Origin: Rubrivivax sp.
GTDB taxonomy: Bacteria; Pseudomonadota; Gammaproteobacteria; Burkholderiales; Burkholderiaceae_C
Assembly (NCBI GenBank): GCA_027491255.1
Contig: JAIXWM010000006.1
Location: 1 to 64,000, forward strand
Reading direction: 5' to 3'
DNA: 64,000 nucleotides
A program made the translations under genes and the position numbers. Shown here piece by piece: positions 16,917 to 25,896 of the stretch (positions are counted from its first letter, which is position 1; each line of letters begins with the position of its first letter). Under the pieces are notes generated by a model. That model did no database searches. It worked only from the letters and a program-made list of their open reading frames with translations, and was not told the origin of the DNA.

Positions 16917-18344
16917 TCAGGCGAAACGCACGTACTCGAAGTCCACGGGCTGGCGGTTGACGCCCATGGCTGGCGGGGCGATCCAGTTGGCGAACTTGCC
17001 GGGCTCGACGACGCGGCCCATCAGGCTCGCGACGAAGGCGCGGTCGGCGCCGCTGGGCAGCCAGCTGTCGACGTTGGCGTTCCACTCGGCCTCGGAGACC
17101 ACCTTGCCGTCCGGCGACACCTTCACGCCAGCCAGCGCGCCGATGTTGCGATGGAAGGCCTTGTGCGGGGCCTTCAGGCGGAAGGGGATGCCGGCCTTCT
17201 CGATGACCTTGTTCCAGCGCTCGACGCCGGCGATGCTGTCCTTGATGTAGTCGTCGCGCAGCACCTCGTTCAGCGCGTTGAGCATCGGGACTTCCTTTTC
17301 CACGAACTGGCCGTTCTGCACCGTCAGCACCTTGTAGGTCTGGCCGCGCAGCTGGTGGTCATCGACTCGCTTGCCTTCCTCGTAGCGGCCCTTCAGGCCG
17401 GTGGAGTAAAAGGTGGCGGCGTTGGACGACTCGTCGGCGCCGAACAGGTCGATCGTGACGCTGAAGTGGAAGTTCAGGTAGCGCTGGATCGTCGGCAGGT
17501 CGATCACGCCGGCTTCGCGCAGCTTCTTGACGTCGTCGGTCTTCAGCTCGTTCATCTTCTGGCAGGTGCGCTGGATGACGCGGCTGATGCCCGATTCGCC
17601 CACGAACATGTGGTGCGCTTCCTCGGTCAGCATGAACTTGGTCGTGCGGGCCAGGGGGTCGAAGGCGCTCTCGGCCAGGGCGCAGAGCTGGAACTTGCCG
17701 TCACGGTCCGTGAAGTAGGTGAACATGAAGAAGCTCAGCCAGTCGGGCGTCTGCTCGTTGAAGGCCTGCAGGATGCGGGGGTTGTCCTCCTGGCCGCTGC
17801 GGCGCTGCAGCAGCGCGTCGGCTTCCTCGCGCCCGTCGCGGCCGAAGTGCTTGTGCAGCAGGTAGACCATGGCCCACAGATGGCGGCCCTCTTCCACATT
17901 GATCTGGAACAGGTTGCGCAGGTCGTACATGCTGGGCGCGGTCAGGCCCAGGTGGCGCTGCTGCTCCACCGACGCGGGCTCGGTGTCGCCCTGGGTGACG
18001 ATGATGCGGCGCAGGTTGGCTCGGTACTCGCCCGGCACCTCGTTCCAGGCCTTCTCGCCCAGGTGGTCGCCGAAGTGGATCTTGCGGTCGGCCTCGCCCG
18101 GGTTCAGGAAGATGCCCCAGCGGTAGTCGCGCATCTTGACGTGGCCGAACTGGGCCCAGCCCTGCGGGTCCACGCTGACGGCGGTGCGCAGGTAGACGCT
18201 GGCGTCGGTGGTGCCCTCGGGGCCCATGTCGTCCCACCAGTTGATGAAGTCGGGCTGCCAGCTCTCGAGCGCGCGCTGCAGCGTGCGGTCCTGGCCGAGG
18301 TTGACGTTGTTCGGGATCTTCTCGCTGTAGTTGATGCTGGACAT
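16917..18344 (-). CDS. boxB: benzoyl-CoA 2,3-epoxidase oxygenase component BoxB
   Basis: The 475-residue diiron oxygenase that converts benzoyl-CoA to its 2,3-epoxide. The expected iron ligands are all present with a +2 offset from the Azoarcus evansii numbering I recall: Glu122, Glu152 and His155 (EEGRH), Asp213, Glu242 and His245 (EEAHH). Start 18344 is used because the sequence [14 protein letters not shown] matches BoxB N-termini; a 17-codon extension is part of the leader. The gap to boxC is 73 nt. Confidence 0.97.
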   Translation of the reverse strand: MSSINYSEKIPNNVNLGQDRTLQRALESWQPDFINWWDDMGPEGTTDASVYLRTAVSVDPQGWAQFGHVKMRDYRWGIFLNPGEADRKIHFGDHLGEKAWNEVPGEYRANLRRIIVTQGDTEPASVEQQRHLGLTAPSMYDLRNLFQINVEEGRHLWAMVYLLHKHFGRDGREEADALLQRRSGQEDNPRILQAFNEQTPDWLSFFMFTYFTDRDGKFQLCALAESAFDPLARTTKFMLTEEAHHMFVGESGISRVIQRTCQKMNELKTDDVKKLREAGVIDLPTIQRYLNFHFSVTIDLFGADESSNAATFYSTGLKGRYEEGKRVDDHQLRGQTYKVLTVQNGQFVEKEVPMLNALNEVLRDDYIKDSIAGVERWNKVIEKAGIPFRLKAPHKAFHRNIGALAGVKVSPDGKVVSEAEWNANVDSWLPSGADRAFVASLMGRVVEPGKFANWIAPPAMGVNRQPVDFEYVRFA

Positions 18345-18417
18345 GATGTGCTCCGGATTGAATGGTGTGAACAGTGGTTCAGTCAGATCGGCCAACGTGT
18401 GATGGTTCAGCCGTCGA

Positions 18418-20073
18418 TCAAACCCGGTTCCAGTCGAAGGCGGCCTTGTCGCCCTTGCCGTAGACCTTGAGCGCGCCCTTCTCGCCGACGGCGTTGGGGC
18501 GCTGGAAGATCCAGTTCTGCCACGCAGTGAGGCGGCCGAAGACGCGGGTGAACATGTTCTCGGGGCCGTTGAAGCGCAGGTTGGCTTCCATGCCGGTCAG
18601 CGCGTCCGGGCTCATGGCCACGCGCTCCTCGATGGCGATGCGGGTTTCGTCGGCCCAGTCGATGTCGTCGGGGTTGCTGGTGACCAGGCCCAGCGCGAAG
18701 GCGGCGTCGGCATCCAGCGCCTGACCGGCCTTGGCACGCACGGCCTCGAGGGCGGGCTGCTCGGCGTAGAAGCGGCGCTCCAGGCGGCTCTGACCAGTGA
18801 CCATCGGGTACAGACCGAAGTTGACGTCGCCCACCGTGATGGTCGGCGGCGCGTCGCTGTCGGGCAGGGCCAGGTGGTAGATGCGGTCGCAGGCGAGGGC
18901 CAGTTCGAGGAAGCTGCCGGCGAAGCAGGAACCTTCCTCGACCAGTGCGAACAGGCTGCGCGAAGAGACGTCCAGGCGGCTGAAGGTGCGGCGCAGCAGA
19001 CCGATGGTCTCGCGCACCAGCCAGTGGTCCTTGTGCGCCATCAGCACGGCGTCCACGGCCAGCACGGCCGCGGCGTCGCCCTCGGTCTGGACCAGCCAGG
19101 TGCCGATGTCGAGCTCGTTCGTGCGCATCGACAGGATCGCGTCCTCGAGCTCACGGGCCATCGCCAGCGCATACCAGCCCGCGCCCGCGGCCTCGATGCC
19201 GGCGATGTCGGTCGGCTGCGGGCCGACCGGGGCCTTGACCGTGAAGGTGGCGACGCGGCGGGCGCGGTCGATCTCGACGACGACGTTCGGGTAGACCAGG
19301 CGGTCGGCCTCGATCGTGCGCTGCAACGGAGTCAGCTCGACGCCCTTGCCCTCGGCGGGGCGGTCGCTGCCGGCGGCCAGTTCGAGGGCGCGCTCGCGCA
19401 CCCGGGCGGCGAAGGCCGCGGGCTTGGCGATGTCGTCGACCAGGCGCCAGTCCTTGGCCTTCTGGCCGCGCACGCCCTCGACGCTGGTGCAGAACAGGTC
19501 GGCCAGGTCGTGGCGCACCTTGCGCTTGTCGGTGACGCGGGTCAAGCCGCCGGTGCCGGGCAGCACGCCGAGCAGCGGCACCTCGGGCAGGCTGACGGCG
19601 CTGGAGCGGTCGTCGACGAGCAGGATCTCGTCGCAGGCCAGCGCCAGCTCGTAGCCGCCACCGGCGCAGGCGCCGTTGACGGCGGCCAGGAACTTCAGGC
19701 CGCTGTACTTCGACGAATCTTCCAGGCCGTTGCGCGTCTCGTTCGTGAACTTGCAGAAGTTCACCTTCCAGGCGTGGCTCGAGACGCCGAGCATGAAGAT
19801 GTTGGCGCCGGAGCAGAAGACCTTGTCCTTGGCGCTCGTGACGACGACAGTGCGCACCTCGGGGTGCTCGAAGCGGATGCGGTTGATCGCGTCGTTGAGC
19901 TCGATGTCGACGCCGAGGTCGTAGCTGTTGAGCTTGAGCTTGTAGCCGGGACGCAGGCCGCCGTTCTCGTCGAAGTCGGCCTTCAGCGTGGCCACGGGGC
20001 CGTCGAAGCTGAGCTTCCAGTGGCGGTATTGCGAGGGGTGGATCTGGTAGTCGACGCGGGGGGCGGTGCTCAT
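18418..20073 (-). CDS. boxC: benzoyl-CoA-dihydrodiol (2,3-epoxybenzoyl-CoA) lyase BoxC
   Basis: The 551-residue enoyl-CoA hydratase/isomerase-superfamily enzyme that opens the epoxide ring, yielding 3,4-dehydroadipyl-CoA semialdehyde and formate. It contains crotonase-type segments such as NGACAGGGYELALACDEI and a second, degenerate half with GSFLELALACDRI, a duplication typical of BoxC. ATG 20073 is preceded by GGAGACAGCC and starts MSTAPRVDYQIHPSQYRHW, the usual BoxC N-terminus; upstream codons lie in the promoter leader. It is the first gene of the leftward box operon. Confidence 0.97.
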   Translation of the reverse strand: MSTAPRVDYQIHPSQYRHWKLSFDGPVATLKADFDENGGLRPGYKLKLNSYDLGVDIELNDAINRIRFEHPEVRTVVVTSAKDKVFCSGANIFMLGVSSHAWKVNFCKFTNETRNGLEDSSKYSGLKFLAAVNGACAGGGYELALACDEILLVDDRSSAVSLPEVPLLGVLPGTGGLTRVTDKRKVRHDLADLFCTSVEGVRGQKAKDWRLVDDIAKPAAFAARVRERALELAAGSDRPAEGKGVELTPLQRTIEADRLVYPNVVVEIDRARRVATFTVKAPVGPQPTDIAGIEAAGAGWYALAMARELEDAILSMRTNELDIGTWLVQTEGDAAAVLAVDAVLMAHKDHWLVRETIGLLRRTFSRLDVSSRSLFALVEEGSCFAGSFLELALACDRIYHLALPDSDAPPTITVGDVNFGLYPMVTGQSRLERRFYAEQPALEAVRAKAGQALDADAAFALGLVTSNPDDIDWADETRIAIEERVAMSPDALTGMEANLRFNGPENMFTRVFGRLTAWQNWIFQRPNAVGEKGALKVYGKGDKAAFDWNRV

Positions 20074-20127
20074 GGCTGTCTCCTCAAGCATTCGGGCGGG
20101 GGTCAGGGCTGGGGTTCTGAACTCGAC

Positions 20128-20140
20128 TGCATGTCTTGCA
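20128..20140. promoter_or_regulatory. TGCA-N5-TGCA box in boxC leader
   Basis: TGCATGTCTTGCA lies downstream of the proposed boxC promoter, in the leader. It matches the spacing of the other boxes at 20153, 20184, 21192 and 21242. BzdR/BoxR regulators of Azoarcus are known to bind TGCA repeats, so a BoxR contact is inferred. Confidence 0.55.
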
Positions 20141-20152
20141 TTTCGATGACAC

Positions 20153-20196
20153 GCATCATAGTGCATACATTCCATCCCGTCAAGCACCCGCATGCA
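20153..20196 (-). promoter_or_regulatory. boxCBA promoter with two BoxR-type boxes
   Basis: Reading the minus strand, -35 TTGACG (20183..20178), a 17-nt spacer and -10 TATGAT (20160..20155) form a near-consensus sigma-70 promoter. A TGCA-N5-GTGC box (20184-20196) abuts the -35, and a TGCA-N5-ATGC box (20153-20165) covers the -10, a position suited to repression. The arrangement mirrors the promoter at 21205. The AT-rich, T-tract sequence just upstream (20197-20206) may act as an UP element. Confidence 0.65.
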
Positions 20197-20236
20197 TTTT
20201 TTTTCCACTCCCCGATCCCGATGCAAAGAATTTCAT

Positions 20237-21163
20237 TCAAGCAGCAAGGTCCGCACCCGGGGCGATCCAGGCACGCACCCGGGCCTGCAGCAGTTCGAAG
20301 GTCTGCGCCAGGGCCTGCGTGCTGGTGTCTATATGGATGTCGGCCTTCGAATAGAAAGGCGTGCGGCCGACGAGGATGCTGCGCAGGTCATCCATCGCCT
20401 CGCGGCTGGCGGCCATCGGGCGCATGTCGCCTTGGGCGACGACGCGGCTCATGTGGTCCTCGGCGCGCGCCTTCAGCCACACCGTCGTGCAGTGGGCGAG
20501 CAGTTCATTGAAGGTGGCAGCGTCGGACACCAGCCCGCCGGGGGTGGCAATCACGACCTCGGGATAGATCTGGATCGCCTCCTCGAGCGCGCGGCGCTCG
20601 TAGCGGCGGTAGGCGTTCTGCCCGTACAGGGCCTGGATCTCGGCGACGCTGCAGCCGGCGAACTTCTCGATTTCGCCGCTCAGCTCGACGAAGGGGTAGC
20701 CCAGCGCCTCGGCCAGCATGCGACCGAGCGTGGACTTGCCCGCGCCGCGCAGCCCGATCAACGCGATGCGCTGGCTGCGCTGCGCCGGTCCGCCGCCGCT
20801 GGCGCCGTGAAGAAGATCACGCACGGCCACGCGCGCCCGGCGCAGCGTGTCCTCGTCGCGGCCCACCAGTAACTCGCGCAACATCAGCCACTCGGGCGAG
20901 GTCGTGGTGGGGTCGCCCACGAGTTCGGCCACCGAGCACTGCAGCGCCTGCGCCACCTGCAGCAGGATCAGGATGGAAGCGTTGCCGACCCCGTACTCGA
21001 GGTTGGCGAGGTGGCGCTCGGAGATCTCGGCGGACTGCGCCAGGCTCTTGCGCGTCATGCCGCGGCGTGCCCGCAGCGCGCGGACCCGCTCGCCCAGAGC
21101 CACCAGGAAGGGGTTCTTGGCCTCGGCCTTGGCTTGACCTGCTTCGTCGGCGTCGACCGGCAA
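20237..21163 (-). CDS. boxR: BoxR, benzoyl-CoA-responsive XRE regulator with shikimate-kinase-like domain
   Basis: A regulator of the BoxR/BzdR family: an N-terminal XRE helix-turn-helix (LGERVRALRARRGMTRKSLA ... ISERHLANLEYGVGN) joined to a C-terminal domain like shikimate kinase with P-loop GLRGAGKST, which binds benzoyl-CoA and releases the DNA-binding part. It sits between the leftward boxCBA operon and the rightward ligase operon. No ATG is available before the HTH. TTG at 21163 (308 aa) has AGGA 6 nt upstream; a GTG at 21211 (324 aa) would put codons inside the operator and divergent promoter and lacks a ribosome site, so the shorter form is preferred. Confidence 0.9.
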   Translation of the reverse strand: MPVDADEAGQAKAEAKNPFLVALGERVRALRARRGMTRKSLAQSAEISERHLANLEYGVGNASILILLQVAQALQCSVAELVGDPTTTSPEWLMLRELLVGRDEDTLRRARVAVRDLLHGASGGGPAQRSQRIALIGLRGAGKSTLGRMLAEALGYPFVELSGEIEKFAGCSVAEIQALYGQNAYRRYERRALEEAIQIYPEVVIATPGGLVSDAATFNELLAHCTTVWLKARAEDHMSRVVAQGDMRPMAASREAMDDLRSILVGRTPFYSKADIHIDTSTQALAQTFELLQARVRAWIAPGADLAA

Positions 21164-21191
21164 TCCAGATCCTGGTGTTCCTACGGATTCA

Positions 21192-21254
21192 TGCAATATA
21201 GTGCTTGACACGGCTGAAGATCGGCTCTAAAGTTCAAGTACGCACAATACTGCA
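21192..21254 (+). promoter_or_regulatory. divergent boxR / ligase-operon promoter with two BoxR-type boxes
   Basis: On the plus strand -35 TTGACA (21205-21210), a 17-nt spacer and TAAAGT (21228-21233) form a good promoter for the ligase operon. A TGCA-N5-GTGC box (21192-21204) abuts the -35 and an inverted copy (21242-21254) lies near the expected start site. The two boxes agree at 11 of 13 bases when aligned in the same sense. A minus-strand TATATT (21200..21195) inside the first box may be the boxR -10, which would make BoxR autoregulatory. Confidence 0.65.
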
Positions 21255-21315
21255 TCTTTCCCCGCCGGGCAAGCCCGGAAAGCAAAGACGGGCCCCGGCC
21301 CCCAGGAGACCCACG

Positions 21316-21780
21316 ATGACCCCCTCCGAATTCCGCCGCCAGATCGCCGAACTCACGGCCGAGATCGCGCACCGGCCGCTCGACGGTGACCTCGACGCCT
21401 GGCTGAACACCCGCCACGGGGCCGACAGCGCCACCTACACCGCGCTGAAGGCGAGCTGCGAGGCGGGTGTGGCCGATGGCTGGCTGTGCGACCGCGAAGG
21501 TGGCGGCATCCGCTACGGCCGCATCTTCAAGCCTGCCGACGACCTGCACGGCTTCTCGGTCGACGTCGTCGACATGGCCGACATCGCCGGGCCGCACCAC
21601 ACCCACCCGCTGGGCGAGATCGACCTCGTCATGCCGCTCGAGCCCGGCGCCACCTTCGACGGCCGGCCGGCGGGCTGGGTCGTTTGCCCGCCCGGCAGCG
21701 CGCACCGCCCGACCGTGCGCCAAGGCCGCGCCCTCGTGCTCTACCTGCTGCCGCAAGGGCAGATCCAGTTCACCAGGTGA
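21316..21780 (+). CDS. DUF4863 / 4-hydroxylaminobenzoate lyase (PnbB)-like protein
   Basis: A 154-residue small protein with a cupin-like core (ADIAGPHHTHPLGEIDLVMPL ... WVVCPPGSAHRPTVRQGRALVLYLLP). It looks like the DUF4863 family, to which I recall the 4-hydroxylaminobenzoate lyase PnbB belonging; that enzyme makes protocatechuate and ammonia. The His-His-x-His-x5-Glu cluster could bind a metal. It is the first gene after the BoxR-controlled promoter and 91 nt before the ligase, and such a protein is, to my recollection, often found in box clusters, so a helper role in benzoate use is likelier than nitrobenzoate metabolism. AGGAGA precedes the ATG. Confidence 0.65.
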   Translation: MTPSEFRRQIAELTAEIAHRPLDGDLDAWLNTRHGADSATYTALKASCEAGVADGWLCDREGGGIRYGRIFKPADDLHGFSVDVVDMADIAGPHHTHPLGEIDLVMPLEPGATFDGRPAGWVVCPPGSAHRPTVRQGRALVLYLLPQGQIQFTR

Positions 21781-21871
21781 GGAGGAGGCCGGCGCACCCG
21801 GGGTCGCACTGCGGCCCCGGGCGCCAGCCGGCACCCCGCACCCTGCACCACCGCCCCCCAGGAGACAAGCG

Positions 21872-23464
21872 ATGACTGCCGAATCCCCCGTGCCCGAGGT
21901 CGCCGACCTGCCGGCCCGCTTCAATTTCGCCCAGCACCTGATCGAGCTGAACGCCGGCCGCGCCGACAAGGCCGCCTTCGTCGACGACCTGGGCGCGCTG
22001 AGCTACGGCGCTCTGGCCGAGCGGTTGCGCCGGCTGGGTGCCGGCCTGCGCGCCCTGGGCATCCGGCGCGAAGAACGCGTGCTGCTGCTGATGCAGGACG
22101 GCAACGACTGGCCTGTGAGCTTTCTGGGCGCAATGCATGCCGGTCTGGTGCCGGTGGCCGTCAACACGCTGCTGACGGCCGACGACTACGCCTACATGCT
22201 GGAGAACTCGCGCGCCCAGGCGGTGCTGGTGTCGGGCGCGCTGCTGCCCACGCTGACGGCGGCGATGACGCGCAGCGACCACGAGGTGCGCAAGGTCGTG
22301 GTCTCGCGCCCGACGGCCCCGCTGCACCCGGCCGAGGTCGAGTTCGAGGCCTTCCTGCAGGGCAGCGAGCCGGCCCCGCGCGCGGCCGCCACCGGCGCCG
22401 ACGACCCGGCCTTCTGGCTCTATTCCTCCGGCTCCACGGGCCGGCCCAAGGGCACGGTGCACTCGCACGCCAACCCCTACTGGACGGCCGAGCTCTACGG
22501 CCGGCGCCTGCTGAAGCTGCGCGAGGACGACGTCTGCTTCTCGGCGGCCAAGCTCTTCTTCGCCTACGGGCTGGGCAATGCGCTGAGCTTTCCGCTGAGC
22601 GTGGGCGCGACCACGGTGCTGATGGCCGAGCGGCCCACGCCCGAGGCCACCTTCCGCCGCATGCTAGGCGAGGTGGGTGGAGCCAAGCCGACCGTGTTCT
22701 ACGGCGCGCCCACGGGCTTTGCCGGCATGCTGGCGCACCCCGCGCTGCCGGCACGCGATGCGCTGGCGCTGCGCCTGGTCTCGTCGGCCGGCGAAGCGCT
22801 GCCCGCGGAGCTGGGCGAGCGCTTCAAGGCCCACTTCGGCGTGGACATCGTCGACGGCATCGGCTCGACCGAGATGCTGCACATCTTCCTGAGCAACACC
22901 CCCGAGCAGGTGCGCTACGGCACCACCGGCTGGCCGGTGCCGGGCTACCGGGTCGAACTGCGCGGCGAGGGTGGCGAGACCGTGCCCGACGGCGAGCCGG
23001 GCGACCTGTACATCCACGGCCCGTCGGCGGCGCTGATGTACTGGGGCAACCGCGCGAAATCGCGCGAGACCTTCCAGGGCGAGTGGACCAAGAGCGGAGA
23101 CAAGTACATCCGCAACGCCGACGGCACCTACACCTATGCCGGCCGCAGCGACGACATGCTCAAGGTCAGCGGCATCTACGTCAGCCCCTTCGAGGTCGAG
23201 GCCACGCTGGTGCAGCACCCGGCCGTGCTCGAGGCCGCCGTCATCGGCAAGGAGGACGCCGACGGCCTGACCAAGACCAAGGCCTTCGTCGTGCTCAAGC
23301 CCGGCGCGCAGACCGACGAAGCCACGCTGAAGGCCTTCGTCAAGGACCGGCTGGCGCCTTACAAGTACCCGCGCTTCATCGAGTTCGTGGCCGACCTGCC
23401 GAAGACGGCCACCGGCAAGATCCAGCGCTTCAAGCTGCGCGCGCTCGAGCGCGAGCGCGGCTGA
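21872..23464 (+). CDS. bclA: benzoate-CoA ligase
   Basis: A 530-residue ANL-superfamily acyl-CoA synthetase that activates benzoate with ATP and CoA to benzoyl-CoA, the substrate of BoxAB. Motifs are YSSGSTGRPKG (phosphate loop), GIGSTEMLHIFLSN (A5, with the ligase-typical LHIFLSN), SGDKYIR, GRSDDMLKVSGIYVSP (hinge) and the catalytic Lys in PKTATGKIQRFKLR near the C-terminus. Length and motifs match BclA/BadA. AGGAGA lies 8 nt before the ATG. It is in the BoxR-flanked rightward operon. Confidence 0.95.
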   Translation: MTAESPVPEVADLPARFNFAQHLIELNAGRADKAAFVDDLGALSYGALAERLRRLGAGLRALGIRREERVLLLMQDGNDWPVSFLGAMHAGLVPVAVNTLLTADDYAYMLENSRAQAVLVSGALLPTLTAAMTRSDHEVRKVVVSRPTAPLHPAEVEFEAFLQGSEPAPRAAATGADDPAFWLYSSGSTGRPKGTVHSHANPYWTAELYGRRLLKLREDDVCFSAAKLFFAYGLGNALSFPLSVGATTVLMAERPTPEATFRRMLGEVGGAKPTVFYGAPTGFAGMLAHPALPARDALALRLVSSAGEALPAELGERFKAHFGVDIVDGIGSTEMLHIFLSNTPEQVRYGTTGWPVPGYRVELRGEGGETVPDGEPGDLYIHGPSAALMYWGNRAKSRETFQGEWTKSGDKYIRNADGTYTYAGRSDDMLKVSGIYVSPFEVEATLVQHPAVLEAAVIGKEDADGLTKTKAFVVLKPGAQTDEATLKAFVKDRLAPYKYPRFIEFVADLPKTATGKIQRFKLRALERERG

Positions 23465-23498
23465 ACGGCCGGCCCCCCGACACCCCGGAGCCTGCACC

Positions 23499-24296
23499 GT
23501 GGACTTCGTCGAGATCGCCTGGCGCGACCGGGCGGTGCGCATCGAGCACCGCTGGATCGCCCGTGACGCTGCCGACCGGCCGCTGATGGTCTTCCTGCAC
23601 GAGGGCCTGGGCTCGGTGTCGATGTGGCGCGACTTCCCCGACCGCCTGTGCGCCGCGGCCGGCCTGCGCGGCCTGGTGTATTCGCGCCCAGGCTACGGGC
23701 GCTCGACGCCGCGCGCGCCCGGCGAGCGCTGGCAGCCCGACTTCATGCACCGCCAGGCGCACGAGGTGCTGCCCGCCTTCCTGCAAGCCGTCGGCGTGGA
23801 TACCGAAGCCCGGCCGCCCTGGCTGTTCGGCCACAGCGACGGCGGCTCGATCGCGCTGCTGCACGCGGCGCGCTTCCCAGCGCGCGTGGACGGCCTGGTG
23901 GTGCTGGCGCCGCACATCGTGGTCGAAGACGTGTCGGTGACCAGCATCGAGCGCGCCCGCCAGGCTTACGCCACGACCGACCTGCGCGAGCGCCTGGCAC
24001 GCCACCACGACGACCCCGATTCGGCCTTCCGCGGCTGGAACGACATCTGGCTGGACGCCGCCTTCCGCGCCTGGTCCATCGCCGGCGAGATCGCGCCCTT
24101 CACGGGCCCGGTGCTCGCCGCGCAGGGCCTGGACGACGAATACGGCACGCTAGAACAGATCCACGGCATCGCCCGCCGCCTGCCGCAGACCGAGCTGCTG
24201 GAGCTGCCCGCCTGCGGCCACTCGCCGCACCGCGACCAGCCCGCGGCGCTCGAGCGCGCGGTCGTCGACTTCATCGACCGCCACCGGCGGCACTGA
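23499..24296 (+). CDS. alpha/beta hydrolase
   Basis: A 265-residue alpha/beta hydrolase with nucleophile Ser113 (GHSDGG), a likely acidic residue in QGLDDEYG and His in CGHSPHRDQP. Oxyanion-hole sequence is FLHEGLGSVS. It starts with GTG, with GGAG 8 nt upstream, 34 nt after bclA. Position suggests hydrolysis of a CoA thioester or lactone that accumulates in the pathway, for example rescue of benzoyl-CoA or its epoxide products; this is inference. Confidence 0.85.
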   Translation: MDFVEIAWRDRAVRIEHRWIARDAADRPLMVFLHEGLGSVSMWRDFPDRLCAAAGLRGLVYSRPGYGRSTPRAPGERWQPDFMHRQAHEVLPAFLQAVGVDTEARPPWLFGHSDGGSIALLHAARFPARVDGLVVLAPHIVVEDVSVTSIERARQAYATTDLRERLARHHDDPDSAFRGWNDIWLDAAFRAWSIAGEIAPFTGPVLAAQGLDDEYGTLEQIHGIARRLPQTELLELPACGHSPHRDQPAALERAVVDFIDRHRRH

Positions 24297-24330
24297 CACC
24301 CCCTTTCATCCATCCTGCAGGAGACACCCC

Positions 24331-25410
24331 ATGACCATGACCAGTTACCAGGTCGAGACCTTCGGCATGCCGCTCGCGCAGAAGCTGCGCGAAGTCCCCA
24401 CGCCCCAGGGCCGCGAGGTCGTGCTGCGCATCGGCAGTTGCGGCGTGTGCCACAGCGACGTGCACCTGCACGACGGCTACTTCGACCTCGGCGGCGGCAA
24501 CAAGCTCGACATGACGCGCGCGCTGCAGCCGCCACGCACGCTGGGCCACGAGATCGCCGGCACCGTGGTGGCCGTGGGCCCCGAGGCGCAGGGCGTGCAG
24601 GTTGGTGACCGCCGCGTCGTCTTCCCGTGGCTGGGCTGCGGCACCTGCTCGCTGTGCCGCGAGGGTTGCGAGCATCTGTGCAACCGCCCGCAGGCCCTGG
24701 GCATCCAGCGCGACGGCGGCTTCTCGAGCCACGTCGTCGTGCCCGACGGCAAATACCTGCTCGACTACGGCACCTTGGCCGAAGAACAGGCCTGTACCTA
24801 CGCCTGCTCGGGCCTGACCGCCTACAGCGCGCTGAAGAAAGTGGGCGCCGTCGGCCCGCAGGACCCGCTGCTGATCATCGGCGCCGGCGGCGTGGGCTTG
24901 TCGGGGATCCGTCTGGCGCGCCAGATGTTCGGCGTGGCGCCCATCGTCGTCGAGCTCGACCGCGCCAAGTGGGACGTGGCGCGCGAGGCCGGCGCCGGCG
25001 AGCTGGTCGACCCGGCGGCCGAGGGCGCGCTCAAGAACCTGCTGAAGGCCACGGGCGGCGGCGTCGCCGCGGCGATCGACTTCGTCGGCGCGGCAGCGAC
25101 TTTCAACTTCGGCTTCGGCGCGCTGCGCAAGGCCGGCAAGCTGGTGTGCGTGGGCCTGTTCGGCGGCTCCACGCCCATCGTGCCGGCGCTGGTGTCGATG
25201 AAGGCAGTCAGCGTCGAGGGGTCCTACGTCGGCAGCCTGCAGGAGATGCAGGAGCTGATGGCGCTGGCGCGCAGCGGCGTGCTGCCGGGCCTGCCCCTGG
25301 CCACGCAGCCGCTGGCCACCGCGACGCAGGCGCTGGAGGACCTGCGCGCCGGTCGCATCCGCGGCCGCACCATCCTCAAGCCCGGCGTCGATGCCGCGGC
25401 GCAGGCCTGA
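24331..25410 (+). CDS. zinc-dependent alcohol dehydrogenase (MDR)
   Basis: A 359-residue medium-chain dehydrogenase. Catalytic zinc ligands are the Cys of CGVCHSD and His-Glu of LGHEIAG; structural zinc ligands form CGTCSLCREGCEHLC; the Rossmann motif is IGAGGVGLSG. An insertion FDLGGGNKLDMTRALQ is shared with the second dehydrogenase at 27122, showing the two are related. AGGAGA precedes the ATG. Candidate substrates in a benzoate operon are aromatic alcohols (feeding benzoate via an aldehyde) or a hydroxyacyl-CoA; the sequence does not decide. Confidence 0.88.
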   Translation: MTMTSYQVETFGMPLAQKLREVPTPQGREVVLRIGSCGVCHSDVHLHDGYFDLGGGNKLDMTRALQPPRTLGHEIAGTVVAVGPEAQGVQVGDRRVVFPWLGCGTCSLCREGCEHLCNRPQALGIQRDGGFSSHVVVPDGKYLLDYGTLAEEQACTYACSGLTAYSALKKVGAVGPQDPLLIIGAGGVGLSGIRLARQMFGVAPIVVELDRAKWDVAREAGAGELVDPAAEGALKNLLKATGGGVAAAIDFVGAAATFNFGFGALRKAGKLVCVGLFGGSTPIVPALVSMKAVSVEGSYVGSLQEMQELMALARSGVLPGLPLATQPLATATQALEDLRAGRIRGRTILKPGVDAAAQA

Positions 25411-25428
25411 CGCCCGGGAGCACACCGC

Positions 25429-25896
25429 ATGGAAACCGTCGACTGGAACACCGTCAACCCGCTGGCGATGTGGCGCGACTGGATCGTCAAGTCCGAGGCG
25501 CAGTGGAGCCAGGGCTTGTCGGAGTTGATGAAGGACGAGCGCCTGAGCGGGCCGCTGGGCCGCCAGGTGGACGAGCTGCGCATGATGCAGCGCCAGTTCG
25601 CCGAGGTGGCGCAGGCCTCGCTGGCCGTGGCCAACCTGCCCTCGCGCAGCGACCTGGAAGCGCTGGACGAGCGCATGGGCCGCCTCGAGGACGGCCTGGC
25701 CCAGGTGGCCGCCGCCGTGTCGCGCCTGCAGCAGGCACTGGAGGCGCGCCAGGTCGTCGCTCCCACCGCCCCTGCGCGCACGCGCAAGCCTGCCTCCGAC
25801 GGCGCGCAGGCGTCGCCGGGGGCGACCGCACCGGCCCCGACGGCTGCCCCGGCACCGACGGCGGGCCGCGCCCGGGCGCGGAAGGCAGGCCGATGA
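25429..25896 (+). CDS. PHA synthase small subunit-like protein (PhaE/PhaR-like or phasin-like)
   Basis: A 155-residue protein whose first 60 residues (NPLAMWRDWIVKSEAQWSQG ...) resemble the start of PhaE-type subunits of class III PHA synthases, followed by a helical coiled-coil part (about 65-110: ALDERMGRLEDGLAQVAAAV) and an Ala/Pro/Thr-rich basic tail ending ARARKAGR like phasins. True PhaE is about twice as long; class IV PhaR is nearer this size. Its stop overlaps the ATG of the synthase-like gene (ATGA), so the two are made together. It would activate or anchor the synthase. Confidence 0.68.
   Translation: METVDWNTVNPLAMWRDWIVKSEAQWSQGLSELMKDERLSGPLGRQVDELRMMQRQFAEVAQASLAVANLPSRSDLEALDERMGRLEDGLAQVAAAVSRLQQALEARQVVAPTAPARTRKPASDGAQASPGATAPAPTAAPAPTAGRARARKAGR

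Noticed and set aside
14819..16960. Plus-strand open frame of 713 codons opposite the hydrolase and boxA
   Set aside because: Antisense shadow of motif-supported genes.
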